Positions 23,516-36,095 of a stretch of 64,000 bases of DNA are shown here, piece by piece. The notes beneath the pieces are model-generated. The model was not told where the DNA came from. It did no database searches and was given only the letters and a program-made list of their open reading frames with translations. This DNA is from Glandiceps talaboti (lineage: Eukaryota; Hemichordata; Enteropneusta; Spengelidae), in assembly GCF_964340395.1 (NCBI RefSeq), contig NC_135562.1:19803126-19867125 (forward strand), in the 5' to 3' direction. Position 1 is the first letter of the stretch. Every line of letters starts with the position of its first letter. The position numbers were made by a program, and so were the translations under genes.

Positions 23516-24067
23516 AACATTGTTTAACCATAAATTGTAAACATTTCCTAACTGTAGAACTGATGGAAATCGATTGCTATGCAGACAAACTGCAAGGGAT
23601 AAAATCAAAATGACTGAATAATTTCTATATAAACTCAACCTGAAAGGTTTTACTATCATTAAATATGGTTTGTTATTACATAAACGTAGTATCAAGCATT
23701 ATGAATCCTACCTACATAGTGTGTGAAATTAAGGGAAAATGACTGCACTGCTGGTCATAAGGACCGACAGTTAGCAAAAGCTGCTGCTCCTTATGGAAAA
23801 CTACTGGTCCATACTCAATGCACTTCCTGTTCAAGACCTATATCAACTCCCCCTCCCCCCTCCATACACACACACCATACAGATACAATGATTTTGAACG
23901 TTAACATGATACAACATATCTTTTGATATAATAACATAAAAGAGAGAACACCGGATTGTTAAATATCCACTCTTGAACACAGAGACCATGAACATTTATT
24001 CTCATATAATGTTGGTTTTCAGTGTTTCATTGAAAGTATTTGTCTACAAATACAGATACAGTTACAC

Positions 24068-24120
24068 AGATTGTAAATAATGTGGGTGAAGGAATCATTC
24101 ATCCACATTATTTGCAATCT
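24068..24120. repeat. Short hairpin, 23-nt arms
   Basis: AGATTGTAAATAATGTGGGT... and its complement near 24098-24120, two mismatches, seven-base loop ggaatca. A similar hairpin (AAGGTTGGGTTCAAATGAT with ATCATTTGAACCCAGCTT) lies at 24690-24741. Confidence 0.85.
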
Positions 24121-24429
24121 CAAAGAGACCACCGTTTTCTCCTTCCCCACTGTTAAATTCACTTAATTCTGAATCACAAGATCATATACATTGTGTCAAC
24201 AGCTGATGTAGCAGCAGCAGCAGCAACAACAACAACAACAACACAATCCTCAACACTTAATCTGAGGTAGAAGCAACATCACTGACTGCATCATTAAGCT
24301 GAGACTGCTTGTTAGCCTTGAAGGTTGGGTCTGCAACTACAATGGCTAGATGTTGTTTTCCAAACATGTATGGCAACTGTATAATCAAATTCCTCTATGC
24401 TGGTGAATGCAGTTTGATCCTCATTATCT

Positions 24430-25801
24430 CTGTCATGGTTTTACTTGGCTGTTCCTGTACTCAGTCTTTGTCAACTTCATGACAGAAAAACCACGCTCAC
24501 ACTCAGCACTGCTTGCTGGTAAACTGAGAACAAGATCTATGAGGTCTTGAATGTTGGATGTTCTTGGTCATTATTTGACACTGATCTGCTGCCTAGTATT
24601 ATGCTGTAGATATCATCACTGAAAAATATGAAAAGAAATACACCTTGATTGGTATACAGTATACAATATATGCAAAGAGAAACCACAAGAAGGTTGGGTT
24701 CAAATGATGTACATCAACTGTAGATCATTTGAACCCAGCTTAGTTATACTTATCAGTTATCACCCTGATAAATATCTAACACTAATCTAAGGGATATGAA
24801 GTTGTCAGAAATACTAACTTGGTATAAAGCTGCTGCTTCAGTAGATCCCACTCAGAGAGTATAAGGTTACAATCAACACCGTGTCTAGGTAGGATGTCCT
24901 TCCAGTGTTCACTCAATGTTATGACAGCAGCATCACCAAGGTCTGTGGAATAAAACAAAGAGAATATTATCAAGAAAGTCATGATTTTTCTCATAACATG
25001 TACCTGAATTAACTTCAAGTTCCAGGTGGGAACTCAACATGACATGCAAGAAGTTTTAAGGAAACAAGGTGAATCCAATAGACATGGATTTGAACATTGT
25101 AATTGTAATTGAAAAACTTTGATAACAACCTACCAATGAATCTAAGAAAATCTTTACAATTGAATAATAACTTTTACAACAATAAGCTGGCAAGCAAAAC
25201 AAGTAAGAATCCTACTATGACAGAAATGGAAATTATTATAAAATCACACATTCCTTCCATGGTGAACCTCATTCGGTTGTCAGGTAAAGGTATAATAAAT
25301 AGCATGCACATGTAATGTGGGCAGGTTAGTAAATCAAGAACAAATATTGAAAGTTAGTCTAAATCAACTGTGAATTGTAAACCAACCATTACATTATAAA
25401 CAAACATACGGTACCAGTATGCAAAGTGACTGCAAGGTCAACTGTAACAGGATCAGAACAGAGATTATCAATTATAATTAAACAATATTGGGAAATGACC
25501 TTCAGCTACTATTGAGGGAGTTGGCCAAGAAGAAAGGTTGGCAATCTGTGTGGCCTTTAGCAAGTCACCATTGATGTCGACAAGATGGTCTTCCAAGCAG
25601 GTTATTAGGTGGTTGACTAGAACACTACCAGGGTATATATAACCTCCTGTGAGTTTGTCACCATGTAGTATTCATCATGGCTTGAAATATCTCGCCAACA
25701 CAGTCCAGACCTGGTAAAATGTAACTATATTGTGTACAATTCTATATTTACTTAACTAAATAAAATTGACTTTTTAAAAACACAGTACTGTAACTTGTAT
25801 G

Positions 25802-25837
<36 letters not shown>

Positions 25838-26845
25838 TCTGTCTGTATTAGCACTAACATCCTATCAAATGTGTAGATGCTATGGAAGAAATACCCTAGA
25901 AAATAAAAAAGTTAATAGTTCTACATTTGACAACTTCCTATATATAATTATTTACCTTTTCTCCATCTTCTTCAATGTTGTCAGTGTTACTTGTAATTGC
26001 TCATGACATGTATAGATACTTGAGTCTTTCTGTTGAAGCTGAAGAGACAAACTTGACAGGGTTGTTAGTACGTCCTGCAAAAAATGACCACAGTACCCCA
26101 CTGACTTTGATGTCATCAACTTTTATGATTAGCTATAGGCTTGATCTAAAATTTAAAAAAGTAAACTTACTGTTATACTTTAATTAATAGTTTCAAATTT
26201 TCTCTTTGATCAAAACTCTAAAACTTAAAACATGAAAAACTACAAGCTACATAGTAAAATATCCATTCTATCAACTTACACACAAATTTAGAGATACCAA
26301 AAACAATTAAATTATAACAAATGTTCATTGATCATTAAAAAACTTACCTGATTCAAATGTATCGTTATTGCACCATAGCATCTTGTCCCTCCAATCCTAA
26401 TTGGCATAACTGGAGCTGTACCCAGAGTTTCAAAGGCCTTTTTGAGGTTGGTTCTCTGCAATGGGCTCTTATGGTACATTTTATACAATTCTGAGAGTAA
26501 TGTCTAATGGGCTGTCATGTGCCTTATATTTAACAGCTTCCTTGAAAGCTACATTTAGTTCTAGCCTGTGAACCAAACACTTAATCATGATAGTAGATGG
26601 TGACAAGTTCTGCTGCAGCTTTCTTATGACACCATTCACTTTTCCAGTGTTAACCAAAGCCACATCAGCAGCAAATCCAACCACCTTTCCAGTGTTAACT
26701 GAAGTCCCATCAGCAGCAAATCCAACCACCTTTCCAGTGTTAACCAAAGCCACATCAGCAGCAAATCCAACCACCTTTCCAAGTGACCCTGGTCCCATCG
26801 CCTCAGATAAACTATGTGTGATAGCATTATAAATACCCTTCTGTT
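24430..26845 (-). pseudogene. hAT transposase relic, multi-exon
   Basis: Reading the minus strand: a first piece with VGFAADGTSVNTGK and CLVHRLELNVAFKEAVK (catalytic Asp region and the H-R-LEL motif), a frameshift, then YHKSPLQRTNLKKAF and RIGGTRCYGAI (family GGTRW, here W to C), donor near 26347. Further exons at about 26077-25960 (DVLTTLSSLSLQLQQKDS), 25712-25500 (GGYIYPGSVLVNHL) and 24940-24820 (LPRHGVDCNLILSEWDLL). The last piece near 24480 has SSAECERGFSVMKLTKTE, the conserved hAT dimerisation end. Frameshifts and a tripled 45-bp segment show that it is dead. It resembles the ZNF862/KIAA1586 branch, by memory. Confidence 0.85.
26637..26782 (-). repeat. Tripled 45-bp coding segment inside the hAT gene
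   Basis: Three 45-bp copies encode GKVVGFAAD(V/G)(A/T)(L/S)VNT, duplicating the catalytic-Asp motif in frame. The middle copy keeps the canonical ADGTSVNTG; the outer two read ADVALVNTG. Confidence 0.93.
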
Positions 26846-27040
26846 TTAGGTTTATGTGTTGACCATTCCAATTTCCTAAGGCTGTCAACCACCATTCAAG
26901 ATTTTGAATGGTCAGTTTGTCCAGTTTGAGTTTGTCATCCCAAGACTGCCATCGAGCAAGAAGACGATACAGACTGTACAGCAGCAGTTTTCCTGGAAGT
27001 ACTGCCTTTGTCATAGAAATACACAGTCCCTCAATTCTGG
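26846..27040 (-). pseudogene. DIRS-like retrotransposon RT/RNase H fragment
   Basis: CISMTKAVLPGKLLLYSLY followed by LTIQNLEWWLTALGNWNG is the style of the RNase H region of tyrosine-recombinase (DIRS) retrotransposons (W-W-L...WNG). It runs straight into the hAT frame, so one element is inserted next to the other. Confidence 0.5.
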
Positions 27041-27176
27041 CTAAAACTATCTCTGGAACTGTTTGGCATGGTTCACAACATCCAAAACAAAAAAAAATGA
27101 GTTAGTCTTCGCTGTGGATGGGAGCATCAGATGAGTGCAGTTTTCACGATTACAGTAACATTTGTATGTAGCTTAC

Positions 27177-27315
27177 CTTCTAGTTCACCAACTTTAACGG
27201 TCAAATCTAGAAGTTCGCGTTTCCTTTTAACAGTAGTCGTAATTCCATGATCTTTTAGGTACTGCTTCAACTCCGAGACTTTCAGGTTACGAATATTAAT
27301 AGATTTTTCAATCAT
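27177..27315 (-). CDS. SAP-domain first exon
   Basis: The ATG at 27315 opens 46 codons ending in a GTAAGC donor after 27177. Residues 11-45 read LKVSELKQYLKDHGITTTVK and RKRELLDLTVKVGELE, a good SAP helix-extended loop-helix DNA-binding motif. Its downstream exons are not in place; the hAT and DIRS fragments follow. SAP exons begin the SWIM/YqaJ genes carried by ISL2EU elements, so this may be an orphan of such a gene. A CpG-rich 5' region with ACAATATGGCGGAGCC lies just upstream. Confidence 0.65.
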
Positions 27316-28198
27316 GTTGAAAGAAAGCGACTAATGAATATGCATGTACCGGGATTATGTATGAGTAAACAATATGGCGGAGCCGGGATTAATGTCCGAA
27401 TTTACATGACGTCAGAATTGTTTCGATCACATGATCAAGACACCCTCCTATGGTCTACTTAGCCTTTAATAAAACTAAAAAAAAATATTTCTTGAAACAG
27501 AGCATACTAATTTTAGTTGGAGAAATAGCCATGACTTTTGTCACAACCAAAACTGTAACAAGTTTATTTCTCGTAACAGAACACAGAAATAGCATTTATT
27601 TTTATCACTGATATAATCATCAATTTTGCCTTTACAAACTACAGAAAACATTCTTCTTTGAAACAAAGCACAGTAACAGTGTTTAATTCTAGTCATAGAA
27701 ATAACCATGACTTTTGCAAAAAACCCCGAAAACTATAGAATAACAAGCTTTCATCAAAGACATAACCCCCAAAAGAAGTATTTGAATAGGCAAGAATTAT
27801 TTGTTGTAGTAGTGAATAGCAAGGAATTATTTGTTGTAGTAATGAATAGTGTTTTTTTGTTGCCAACCATTGAAAGATGTGGTGTATTGCTTGAACATCT
27901 AATAAAGTTGTAGACTAAAATGTTGTACATGTAGTACTAAATAATGTTATTCCATGTAAAATGTGAGTGTGAAGGGTGTTGTTTAGAAAGGAGAAATTAA
28001 AGCGCGGTGGTCATCCTTTGTGCATGTGCGAGTTTAACAGGTTTTCTCATGTTTACAAACAAGTGAAAACGTGCTGCAAATTCACCATGTGTTTACACGG
28101 AATGTTTTAAAGTTTCAGTTTTCCAATCATTGTATACATATCCAAGACAGACAGACCAACTTACAATCCCTATAGCACTTTCTAAAATTTTAAAGTTT
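27316..28198. other. No gene seen
   Basis: AT-rich; a repeated GAATTATTTGTTGTAGTA motif at about 27795 and 27825 is the only structure noticed. Confidence 0.5.
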
Positions 28199-28469
28199 AG
28201 TTGTGCTTAAAAAAATCACAGCCACTTCATTTATTTGCATGCAATAAATTGCTTAACACCCATAGAGACATTGCCATGTCAAATATCACAGTTCTAGGGC
28301 CAATATTTCCCATGTTACACCTTTTTTTGACCAATATAATAACTCTGGGACTAACAAGCTTAAAGGTGATTCAAAATGCTCACAATCACTATTGCTATTT
28401 TGCTAGAGGACATGTTTGTGAAACGTATTCTGGTTTTAAAACTTTAAAAATACCACCAATGGTGTTGTA

Positions 28470-29650
28470 GCACAACTGTAGTCTTGTGAATGCTGAATGA
28501 CTATCCAGTTGCCTATCCAACCATGTTGCTATCTTTATATGCTATCATTTGGCTGTTGCTATGGGCGTGGTCATGTTGTTAGATATATTTGCATACATTT
28601 TGTATGTTTTTGTTCACTTGTGTATGAATTCCTGATATTATCTTTGCAATACACATGATCATTTGGCTGTTGCTATGGGCGTGGTCTTGTTGCTGGGCAC
28701 ATTTGCATACATTTTTTGAATGTTCATTCATTTGCCTTTCTATTCCTGTTGTTATCTTTGCAATACACCTGATTATTGGGTTGTTGCTATGGGCGTGGTC
28801 TTGTTGCCAGGCAAATTTGCATACATTTTTAAAATGTTTATTCAATTGTCTATTAATCCCTGTTATCTTTGTGAAATACATGACCGTTTGGCTGTTGCTA
28901 TGGGCATGGTCATGGTTGCTAGGGTATTTGCATACTTTTTTTTTGAATGTTTACTTAATTGCCTACCAGATGATGTTGTTATTTTACCAAAATATACTGC
29001 CATTTGGTTGTTGCTAAGGGCGTGATCATGATCGCTAGGGCCAATTTTGTCAAAATGTGCAGAATAACACTTTCAGAAACATCTCACCCAGTTTCTGACT
29101 CGGTGACCAAGTACTTTTTGAGACATAAGTTTTTGACCAAAATTGAACATTTTTACACCTAATTTGCATATCAGTCATGGAATCATAGTATGCTTAATAT
29201 TTCTTCGTCCATACATCCCTAGATGCATTCCCATTACATTTCAGCCCAATTTGCTCAGTAGTGTATGAATTTTTAACCAAAAAGACACATTTTAGCCCTA
29301 ATTTGCATATCAGTGATGGAATCATGTCATGAACAAATCTTACTTTACACCCCTGAAGAATATTCCCACCAAATTTCGCACTAATCTGCCCAGTAGTTTC
29401 TGAGTTTAAGTTTTTTGACCAAAAATCACATTTTTTGACCCAAATCACACACCTGTGATGCGATCATTTTGATTTGAACAATTTCCCAACTAGACACCCA
29501 AGGTAATGGACCCATCAAATGTCATGGCAATCGGTTCAGCGGTTTTTGACTTTAAGTTGTTTACACACACACACATCCACACACACATAGACAGACAGAA
29601 AGACGCCGGGCGATCACTATAGCACTACTGAACAAGTTCAGTTGTGCTAA
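28470..29650 (-). mobile_element. Non-autonomous element with AGCACAACTG ends and 115-bp internal units
   Basis: TAGCACAACTG at 28468 is inverted at the right end as CAGTTGTGCTA (29639-29649). Inside, GGCTGTTGCTATGGGCGTGG recurs at about 28552, 28667, 28782, 28890 and 29008. The right part has GATCGCCCGGCGTCT in reverse, followed by a CA-rich stretch. A further AGTTGTGCTT end at 28200 suggests two nested or abutting copies. Non-coding. Confidence 0.7.
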
Positions 29651-30440
29651 AAAAGCGTCTGCAAACACCTTAAATTGACTTTTTTATAGTCAGTTCCCTT
29701 TGGATTTACTTCGAGATTTCCGGTCCCACCTAGACCATGGGATTTTATGACGTCATAGAGAGACATCGTTAGCACGTAGCCTATGATGAGCGTAGTCAAG
29801 AGGTGAATAAAACTCAACAGCATTGTAAAAATATACATTGCCCGTGGTTGTAATAGACATCAGTAAACAAAAACTACAGTCTACATGTCTTATTAGCCAA
29901 CATTTACCGATATTTACTCACACTTCCTGACTAATTGTCAGTGTCTGTGGGTATAAATGCTAAAATATTATGTCCCCATATAATGGCAAAATAAATCAAA
30001 ACGGCTAGACTAGATATACATAAACACTTGTAATGTCCACTTGAAAGCACATGTAGGGGCATCAGTAATGACAAGATAATTCAAGGCATATTACGAAATG
30101 CAACCACAGGGTGCTCAGGCTCATTTGGTTCTGTTTACAAATATAAACAAAATAAAATAAACATACAAGTAAACAAACAAACAAAAACAAACAAACAAAC
30201 AAAATAAACTGACAAATGAGTAGATACATACATGAGTAAACGACAACAAACCAATGAACAACCAAACACTGCACTGCAGAATATAAAGATGATGACCCCA
30301 TAAAATCTCAGCTTGTCTGCCATCACTAGTGATTAAAGGTTATCGTTATGAAGACACCTTCATTTTAAATGCAGTCACTGTAGAATTGTGTAAGTTTGTA
30401 ATAACAACTACCTTTTTTGTTTCTGCAACTTAAAACTTAC
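29651..30440. other. No gene seen; (CAAA)n at 30172-30202
   Basis: Low-complexity AAAC tracts produce long Phe/Val/Cys-rich open frames on the minus strand that are not genes. Confidence 0.5.
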
Positions 30441-31947
30441 CGATGGATCTATCATGAAAACATGTGGTTTTCCAGTGACAATGTTTTGGATGGTAAAATC
30501 ATGCTCAATTGCCGCTTTCTCAGAGCCAAAGTGACTAATGACAAATGATCTGTTAGCCTGCCCCCCCATCACATATACACATGTTGGGAACAAAACCACT
30601 TTCATAGAGCTCATATACTGCATCCCAATAGATTGTGTACAGGGCAACTTGGTCCACCTCTGTTGTTGGCCAGTATGCGAAGGGAAAGAAAAAGCCTTCA
30701 CAACCTATAAAGGTCATTTGGAGTATATGTGAAGCCACTTCAACCAGTTTATCTTTACCTGTGGATGAAATATATGAAAGAAAATGACTCATAAAGATTC
30801 AGCTATCAGGTTGTACAGACTTTTTGCTCTCAATATTCTGACACATGTTGACAACAGAAATGCAAAAACATGTAAGCAGTCTTGTACCTCCTATCAAACT
30901 ATCATAAAACATGACTAACGTACCATTTTGTAGAGCTTTCATATTTATGTGGAAATCCCCAAGGTCTACTAAACCAGCAATTTGGAATGAATCTCCAACT
31001 TTCCTCAGTTGCACTTGCCCCTACATGAAACAGGATGAAAATACATGATTTAATTTATTGGTTTGTTATATACTTGTAGGTGATAGTGGTATTAAAGATT
31101 GATTTGAAAATGGAGCCATTATATTGTCTATGGTTGTTCATGGAAATAAATACATGTAAGTATAATATTGTAAACTTTACCTGTATTTTCATTTCATCAA
31201 ACACTATAAATCCATGGTACCCTCTTTCAGTGACATCATGCGCTTTAGCTTCATCTTTCATTCACTGTAAAGTTTCGGTGTTTATACCTGGTTTCTGCTT
31301 TATCTTATTTTTTCTTCTTCTTAGAGTTCGTTCTGATGGTAATATGATGATGTTGCTTTCTTTCAAATCTTTGTATGCTCTTTTGCTGTGGTGCCATATC
31401 TGCAGGCTAAGGTCTATGATTCTGTGAAAAAGTACACGTTTTTATGTTCATAGAAGAAGACAATTGCCAAATTAAAAAAAATTATGCTTATGTGTCTAGC
31501 AACATGACCATGCCCATAGCAACAGCCAAATGATCAGGTTTATTGCAAAGATAAGAACAAGGGCTGGATAGGCAACTGGATAATCATTCAGCAGGTGAAC
31601 ACCTATACCTAGCATAGATCAGCATATGGATAAATATTTGATTTTGGGAAAAAAACACATTTGTGCAACAAAAACATTGGCAGTAATTTTACTTACTCAG
31701 GATGCCACAGATTCAACCCTTTCTTCACATTGTCTCTTTGACTATTTATAATATCTGTAATTCCAGTTTCACTTAGTTGTAGTTCACCATGACTGTCCAA
31801 GTCCAAAAATATTTGAGAGAGGTCATCATGATCTTCAATACACATTTTGATGGTTTCATGTCGTATTTTTTTAACATTGTATTTGATTCTCCTCTCTGCA
31901 TTGACACGTTTTCGTTTTTGCTTTTCATACAGGGTTCTCTTCATCAC
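30441..31947 (-). pseudogene. P-element-like transposase, broken
   Basis: Four minus-strand exons with matching phases: 31947-31697, 31421-31181, 31020-30924 and 30758-30441. Order: helix-rich start; IIDLSLQIWHHSKRAYKDL and LPSERTLRRRKNK; GFIVFDEMKIQ (first catalytic Asp); GLVDLGDFH; FIGCEGFFFPFAYWPTTEVD; then CICDGG with NRSFVISHFG (second Asp) and VFMIDPS. This matches the RNase-H domain of P-element/THAP9-like transposases. Breaks: an in-frame TGA at 31262-31264 where Trp is expected (LQ-stop-MKDEA), and an extra G in a seven-G run near 30560. The THAP domain is not in view upstream, and the end of the protein is missing. The first intron holds a copy of the 115-bp-unit repeat. Confidence 0.8.
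31490..31690 (+). repeat. Copy of the CACGCCCATAGCAACAGCC repeat family
   Basis: Matches the 18530-18730 part of the + oriented copy. It lies within the first visible intron of the P-element-like gene. Confidence 0.85.
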
Positions 31948-32107
31948 TACTCAGTTTGCACCAGTTCATATTACGTGCAGATATTTCATGTAAGTGTTGT
32001 TTCTTTTTTCTACAAGTTGGCATTATTTATTCGTTGTCTGAGTTTTGAACATTCGGTACATCTTTCCACTCTTGAGTATGATGTTGTCTTTACAATTTGT
32101 GAACAAG

Positions 32108-32169
32108 AGTGGGGCGAGTTGAAAATTGGATGAGTTGAGTGGGACGAGTTGAAATTGGGACGAGTTGAT
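32108..32169 (+). repeat. Short tandem GGGACGAGTTGAAAT words
   Basis: Four imperfect 15-17 base units (GGGGCGAGTTGAAAATT, GGATGAGTTGAGT, GGGACGAGTTGAAATT, GGGACGAGTTGAT) near the 3' end of the transposase at 32234-34640. Confidence 0.85.
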
Positions 32170-32233
32170 CCGTCACCGTTTTCTAATGTACAGGTGTTCA
32201 TCAATGTTCACAATATACTCTACATCATGTTAT

Positions 32234-34640
32234 TTATTTTTGTACAAGCTTTGGCATGAAATTACACATACCTGCAGCAAAAGTTACCATTTGATTCATG
32301 ACTGGTTTGAGTTTTAATGGGATAACCTGGTTCAACAAGTGGAAGGTTTTCATGTGCCCAATTGCCCTTTCTACATGAATACGTAACCTGGCAATTCTAT
32401 GTGTTTCAAGGACCTCAGAAGCATTCAGTCTCTTACCTTTTCCATATTTAGTTTTCCGTGTAAATGGGGGAATACGTAGAGTAGCTTTTTTTCTCAATAG
32501 CAAATCTCTAATATTGAACCCCCTATATACAGCCATAATTTCATCACCTTCATTAATTAAGTCTAAATATCCACTGTGTTCTGTTAGATATCTGTCGTGA
32601 CACATTTCCACCCCATAAGTTTGATAAAAATGAAAAGGTACCTGATGGCGTTATAGAAACAAGCAACTTAAATGTGTTATGGGATTTATAGGAACTGTAT
32701 GTGGAAATTTGAGCCTTTGGTTTCCTGGGTTTCTGAACAAAAAATTCAGTACAATCTATGATACTATTTGTGTTTGGATACTGTTCCCTAAATGATAATG
32801 GCATGTACTTCATGACTTGCTCCCGGAATGGCCATTTAATAGTTAACGCCATTACTTTGGAAATGTATGTGATCCAGGTTGTAAATATCTGTGAAACCTC
32901 TAGTCTTTGAAACCCCGAAAAATCCCCAACAAAAAAAGTAAGCAATCCTAAACGTAATCTAACCAAAGTCAAAATATATTCATGATATCGTTTTAATTTA
33001 CGGTGTGGTCCTGTCTTCTTTTTTCTTTGTCTCTGGTAATTCTTTTGCTGTCCACTTTTACTGTCACTCCAATACTTCAGTGTTTCTTCCTTCTGGTCAA
33101 TAATGTCAAAGAAAGAGTTAAGATAGTGGCGAGACGGAAATCCAGTGTATTTACTTACACTGTCATCAGATTTAGTTATTTTATCAATAAACAGTTCTCT
33201 TCCGAGTGTGTCCTTGTCATTTAATTTATCCTTCATTTGTGTATGTTCACTGAGTATTCTATCTATGTCCGATCCCATTAGTTCTGTTTGAGTTGCACAA
33301 TCAATACATGGCAGACAGCTTAATAAATTTACATTCCTTTCATCTTCTTTGGTGTACCCATTACCAATTGTTGTTATGTTCAGTTTTCCTAAGTTGTTGC
33401 TGCAGTAATCTTCATTATTACAGACATTCACACCAGTGTCAATGTATAGGTAGTCATGCTGATTGACTGGTTGTGTTACATCCACCTGAGTTCCTGGTAA
33501 AAAAAAATGTAATTGAAATAGTAAACTTATTTTATTAAATATAAGGTGAAAAATAAATACAGTAGCAATATAATAAATATACTATTCAACATTAAACATG
33601 GGTTTCTTGCTTGAGCTTCATTGCTATAATAAGTTATTGAATAGAGGGATATCATAAACTGTCTGGTATGATTGATGGAAACTAATGAATTTGTTATTCA
33701 ATAAAAAGTGTAGGTCAATAGGAACAAAACAAATATATCCCAGGTAATATGATTCTTCAGGTGTAAACAAAATGACCAGTCTACAAGGTAACAATACTGT
33801 GTTCAACAGAATTAAATACAATATTATACAGCAGTGTGTTTTTTATGTATTAATAACCAGGTTCAAATTATTGGAAAAGTGCTCATCCAATCTAAAACAG
33901 ACCATGAAGGGTATACTATTTATCTCTGTGTTTTTAATATATGTCATTACCTTTACTACATACTCTGTCCGAAAAAGAGCCACAAAATAATTATCTAAAC
34001 ATGACAATAAATGCACTTAGTTTATATACTTGTATCTACACTCTGAGGAGGGTATGGTTAGACCATGTTAAATTGTTGACATTTAAAAAAGTCTAGAATT
34101 TATATAAAGCAAATACTGAGGACCTACCAGGCGTATAACTCGTATCAGGTTCACAAACATCCACAATAACCTCTCCAACACAGTTATCATAGTATGAGAC
34201 ATCCATCCATTCATCTGTAGTAGTATCAGCATTTCGTGTTTGTGGTATTTCATTTTCCTGATCTGGCGATGGGACGTTTATGGAACGTTTCCAACATGCA
34301 AACGCGGCTGCTTGTTGACGTTTGAACACTACGTTGTCAGCTGATCGACGTTCAACAGACTGCTTGTGTAGTTGTTGTAAGCGAACAACGTTGGGACAGG
34401 ATTTGTTGATGTTGGTCCCTGTCCCCCTTCAAAATGTCTAGAACAAACTCTAGAATAGTAGTTTGGTGACCAACCTTCCTCTCTCAGCATCTTCACCCAT
34501 CGCTTCCGTAACTTTGGATTTTTTCGTGTAGTCGGAAAAGGAAAAAATCTCACACCACGCATCCACGGATATTTCTCCAGTTTTTTCTGTTTTACGACCG
34601 ATACATTACATCCAGGCGCGTTACAGACAAAGCGGACCAT
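32234..34640 (-). pseudogene. THAP plus DDE transposase of ISL2EU type, broken
   Basis: Exon 1 (34640-34128) starts with ATG and a THAP zinc finger: CNAPGC, RFFPFPTTRKN, W in KRWVKML, CSRHFEGG and the terminal PVPTLFAYN. A frameshift near 34330 precedes KRQQAAAFACWKRS. Exon 2 (33493-32234) carries KYTGFPSRHYLNSFF, a helix-rich linker, IIDCTEFFVQKPRKP (first Asp), SYKSHNTFKLLVSITP, then after a frameshift near 32600 HSGYLDLINEGDEIMA, RGFNIRDLLL, and RLRIHVERAIGHMKTF (Glu). The family has an Asp before RGF; here VY replaces it. This THAP-DDE arrangement fits ISL2EU elements. The clear frameshifts and the lost catalytic residue make it inactive. Confidence 0.88.
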
Positions 34641-34699
34641 GTTATTTTCGGTAGTTGACGGAAAAATACAATACCTCACAAAACTGTAAACGCTAGAGT

Positions 34700-36095
34700 G
34701 GCAGACGACAAACTTTGCTACGTAAGAACCGCCATTGACGAACTTTTAACCCCAAAGAAATTTCCACGACGTCACATGACATACGCCCTCTTGCGGCAGA
34801 GCCTGTACAGGCACAATTTCCTTCTTTTTTTTCCTTCAGTACGTAAACAAATTATTTAGGTTCGGCAGTGAAAGGCTAGATGGGGTTGGGTAACCACAAC
34901 CAAACAATTACTTTTTTAGACCTTAGTATTGGGAATGGAATGGTGTATCATTGTCAATAACTTACAAACAGGCATTTTTGTCCATTTAAATACAAAAACT
35001 TTATTACTCCTCATATAAATTTAAAATGAACATATCAAATGCAAAATAGTTCATAATATACAATTTTCCTGCATTAAAAATGATACAAATTTACACCAAA
35101 TGTTTATTTAAAAAGTGAATATCTGTGGATGTGACATGGTGTTAGTTAATCGCATCTGATGAGTATTAGTCTACGTAACTGAAAAAAACATGATTGGTAT
35201 AATCAAGCTAAGTAATGCCAAATGTGGGACAATGTTCTTGTTGAAGAAAATAAAAACAGATGATACAGTCTATGACAAAATAATATATAGTTTAACAATG
35301 TGACACAAATAAAGTAAATGCTCTGTAGTTATCACTAAAACCTGGTTTGTTCATATATCCTGACAGTTTCAGTGGGGATACTACTTTCTACAGGTATTGG
35401 TAGTTAAAACAAATTTAGAAACAAATAATTAATTATTATCTTGCATGCATGTCACTGATCTATATGTAATTTATGTCCTTGGCAAGTCTTCTCCGCATGC
35501 GTCAAAAAAATAAACCCCAAATTAGTATAGAAACTCAGGTCAATATAATAACAGTCCATATTGACATCACAGATATAAATGATATGTGTAAAATCTGAAA
35601 TTATAAGGAAATGCAAGTTCATGTTAGAATAAATAGAGCCACATTTTAAATGTACAATATTTTAATTACATTTCTATGAAATTATCTACTCAGAAAGACT
35701 ATTATTGTCTGCCATTTCAATTTCCTTTTTCTTGTATAATAAAATTTATTGTACTGTATGCTATCCATATATCTTCAGTATACCTGTATTGTTTCTCTAT
35801 CAACTAGTCAGTTTTGTTGACATGTTTGTAATTATTTGCACAGGTAACTTTAAAACAATAACAAAAACATATGGTATCACTATAAATTACAAATCTTTTG
35901 GTTACATCACCTATTACACTCACAATGTCTCATGGTATTCACTAAAATCTAAAAAATCTAATATTACATGCATTATTCATTATTACAAATACTGTCATTA
36001 TATATTAAATCTAATAGGCTATATCTATATTATCTGATAACTCTACTTCTCCATCCAATCCTTCATCGAATAATTCAGAATTATCAGCCATCAGT
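34700..36095. other. No gene seen
   Basis: AT-rich non-coding sequence between two element genes. GCATGCGTC at 35495 is the only notable word. The 110-codon + frame at 35705-36037 is low-complexity and not supported. Confidence 0.5.
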
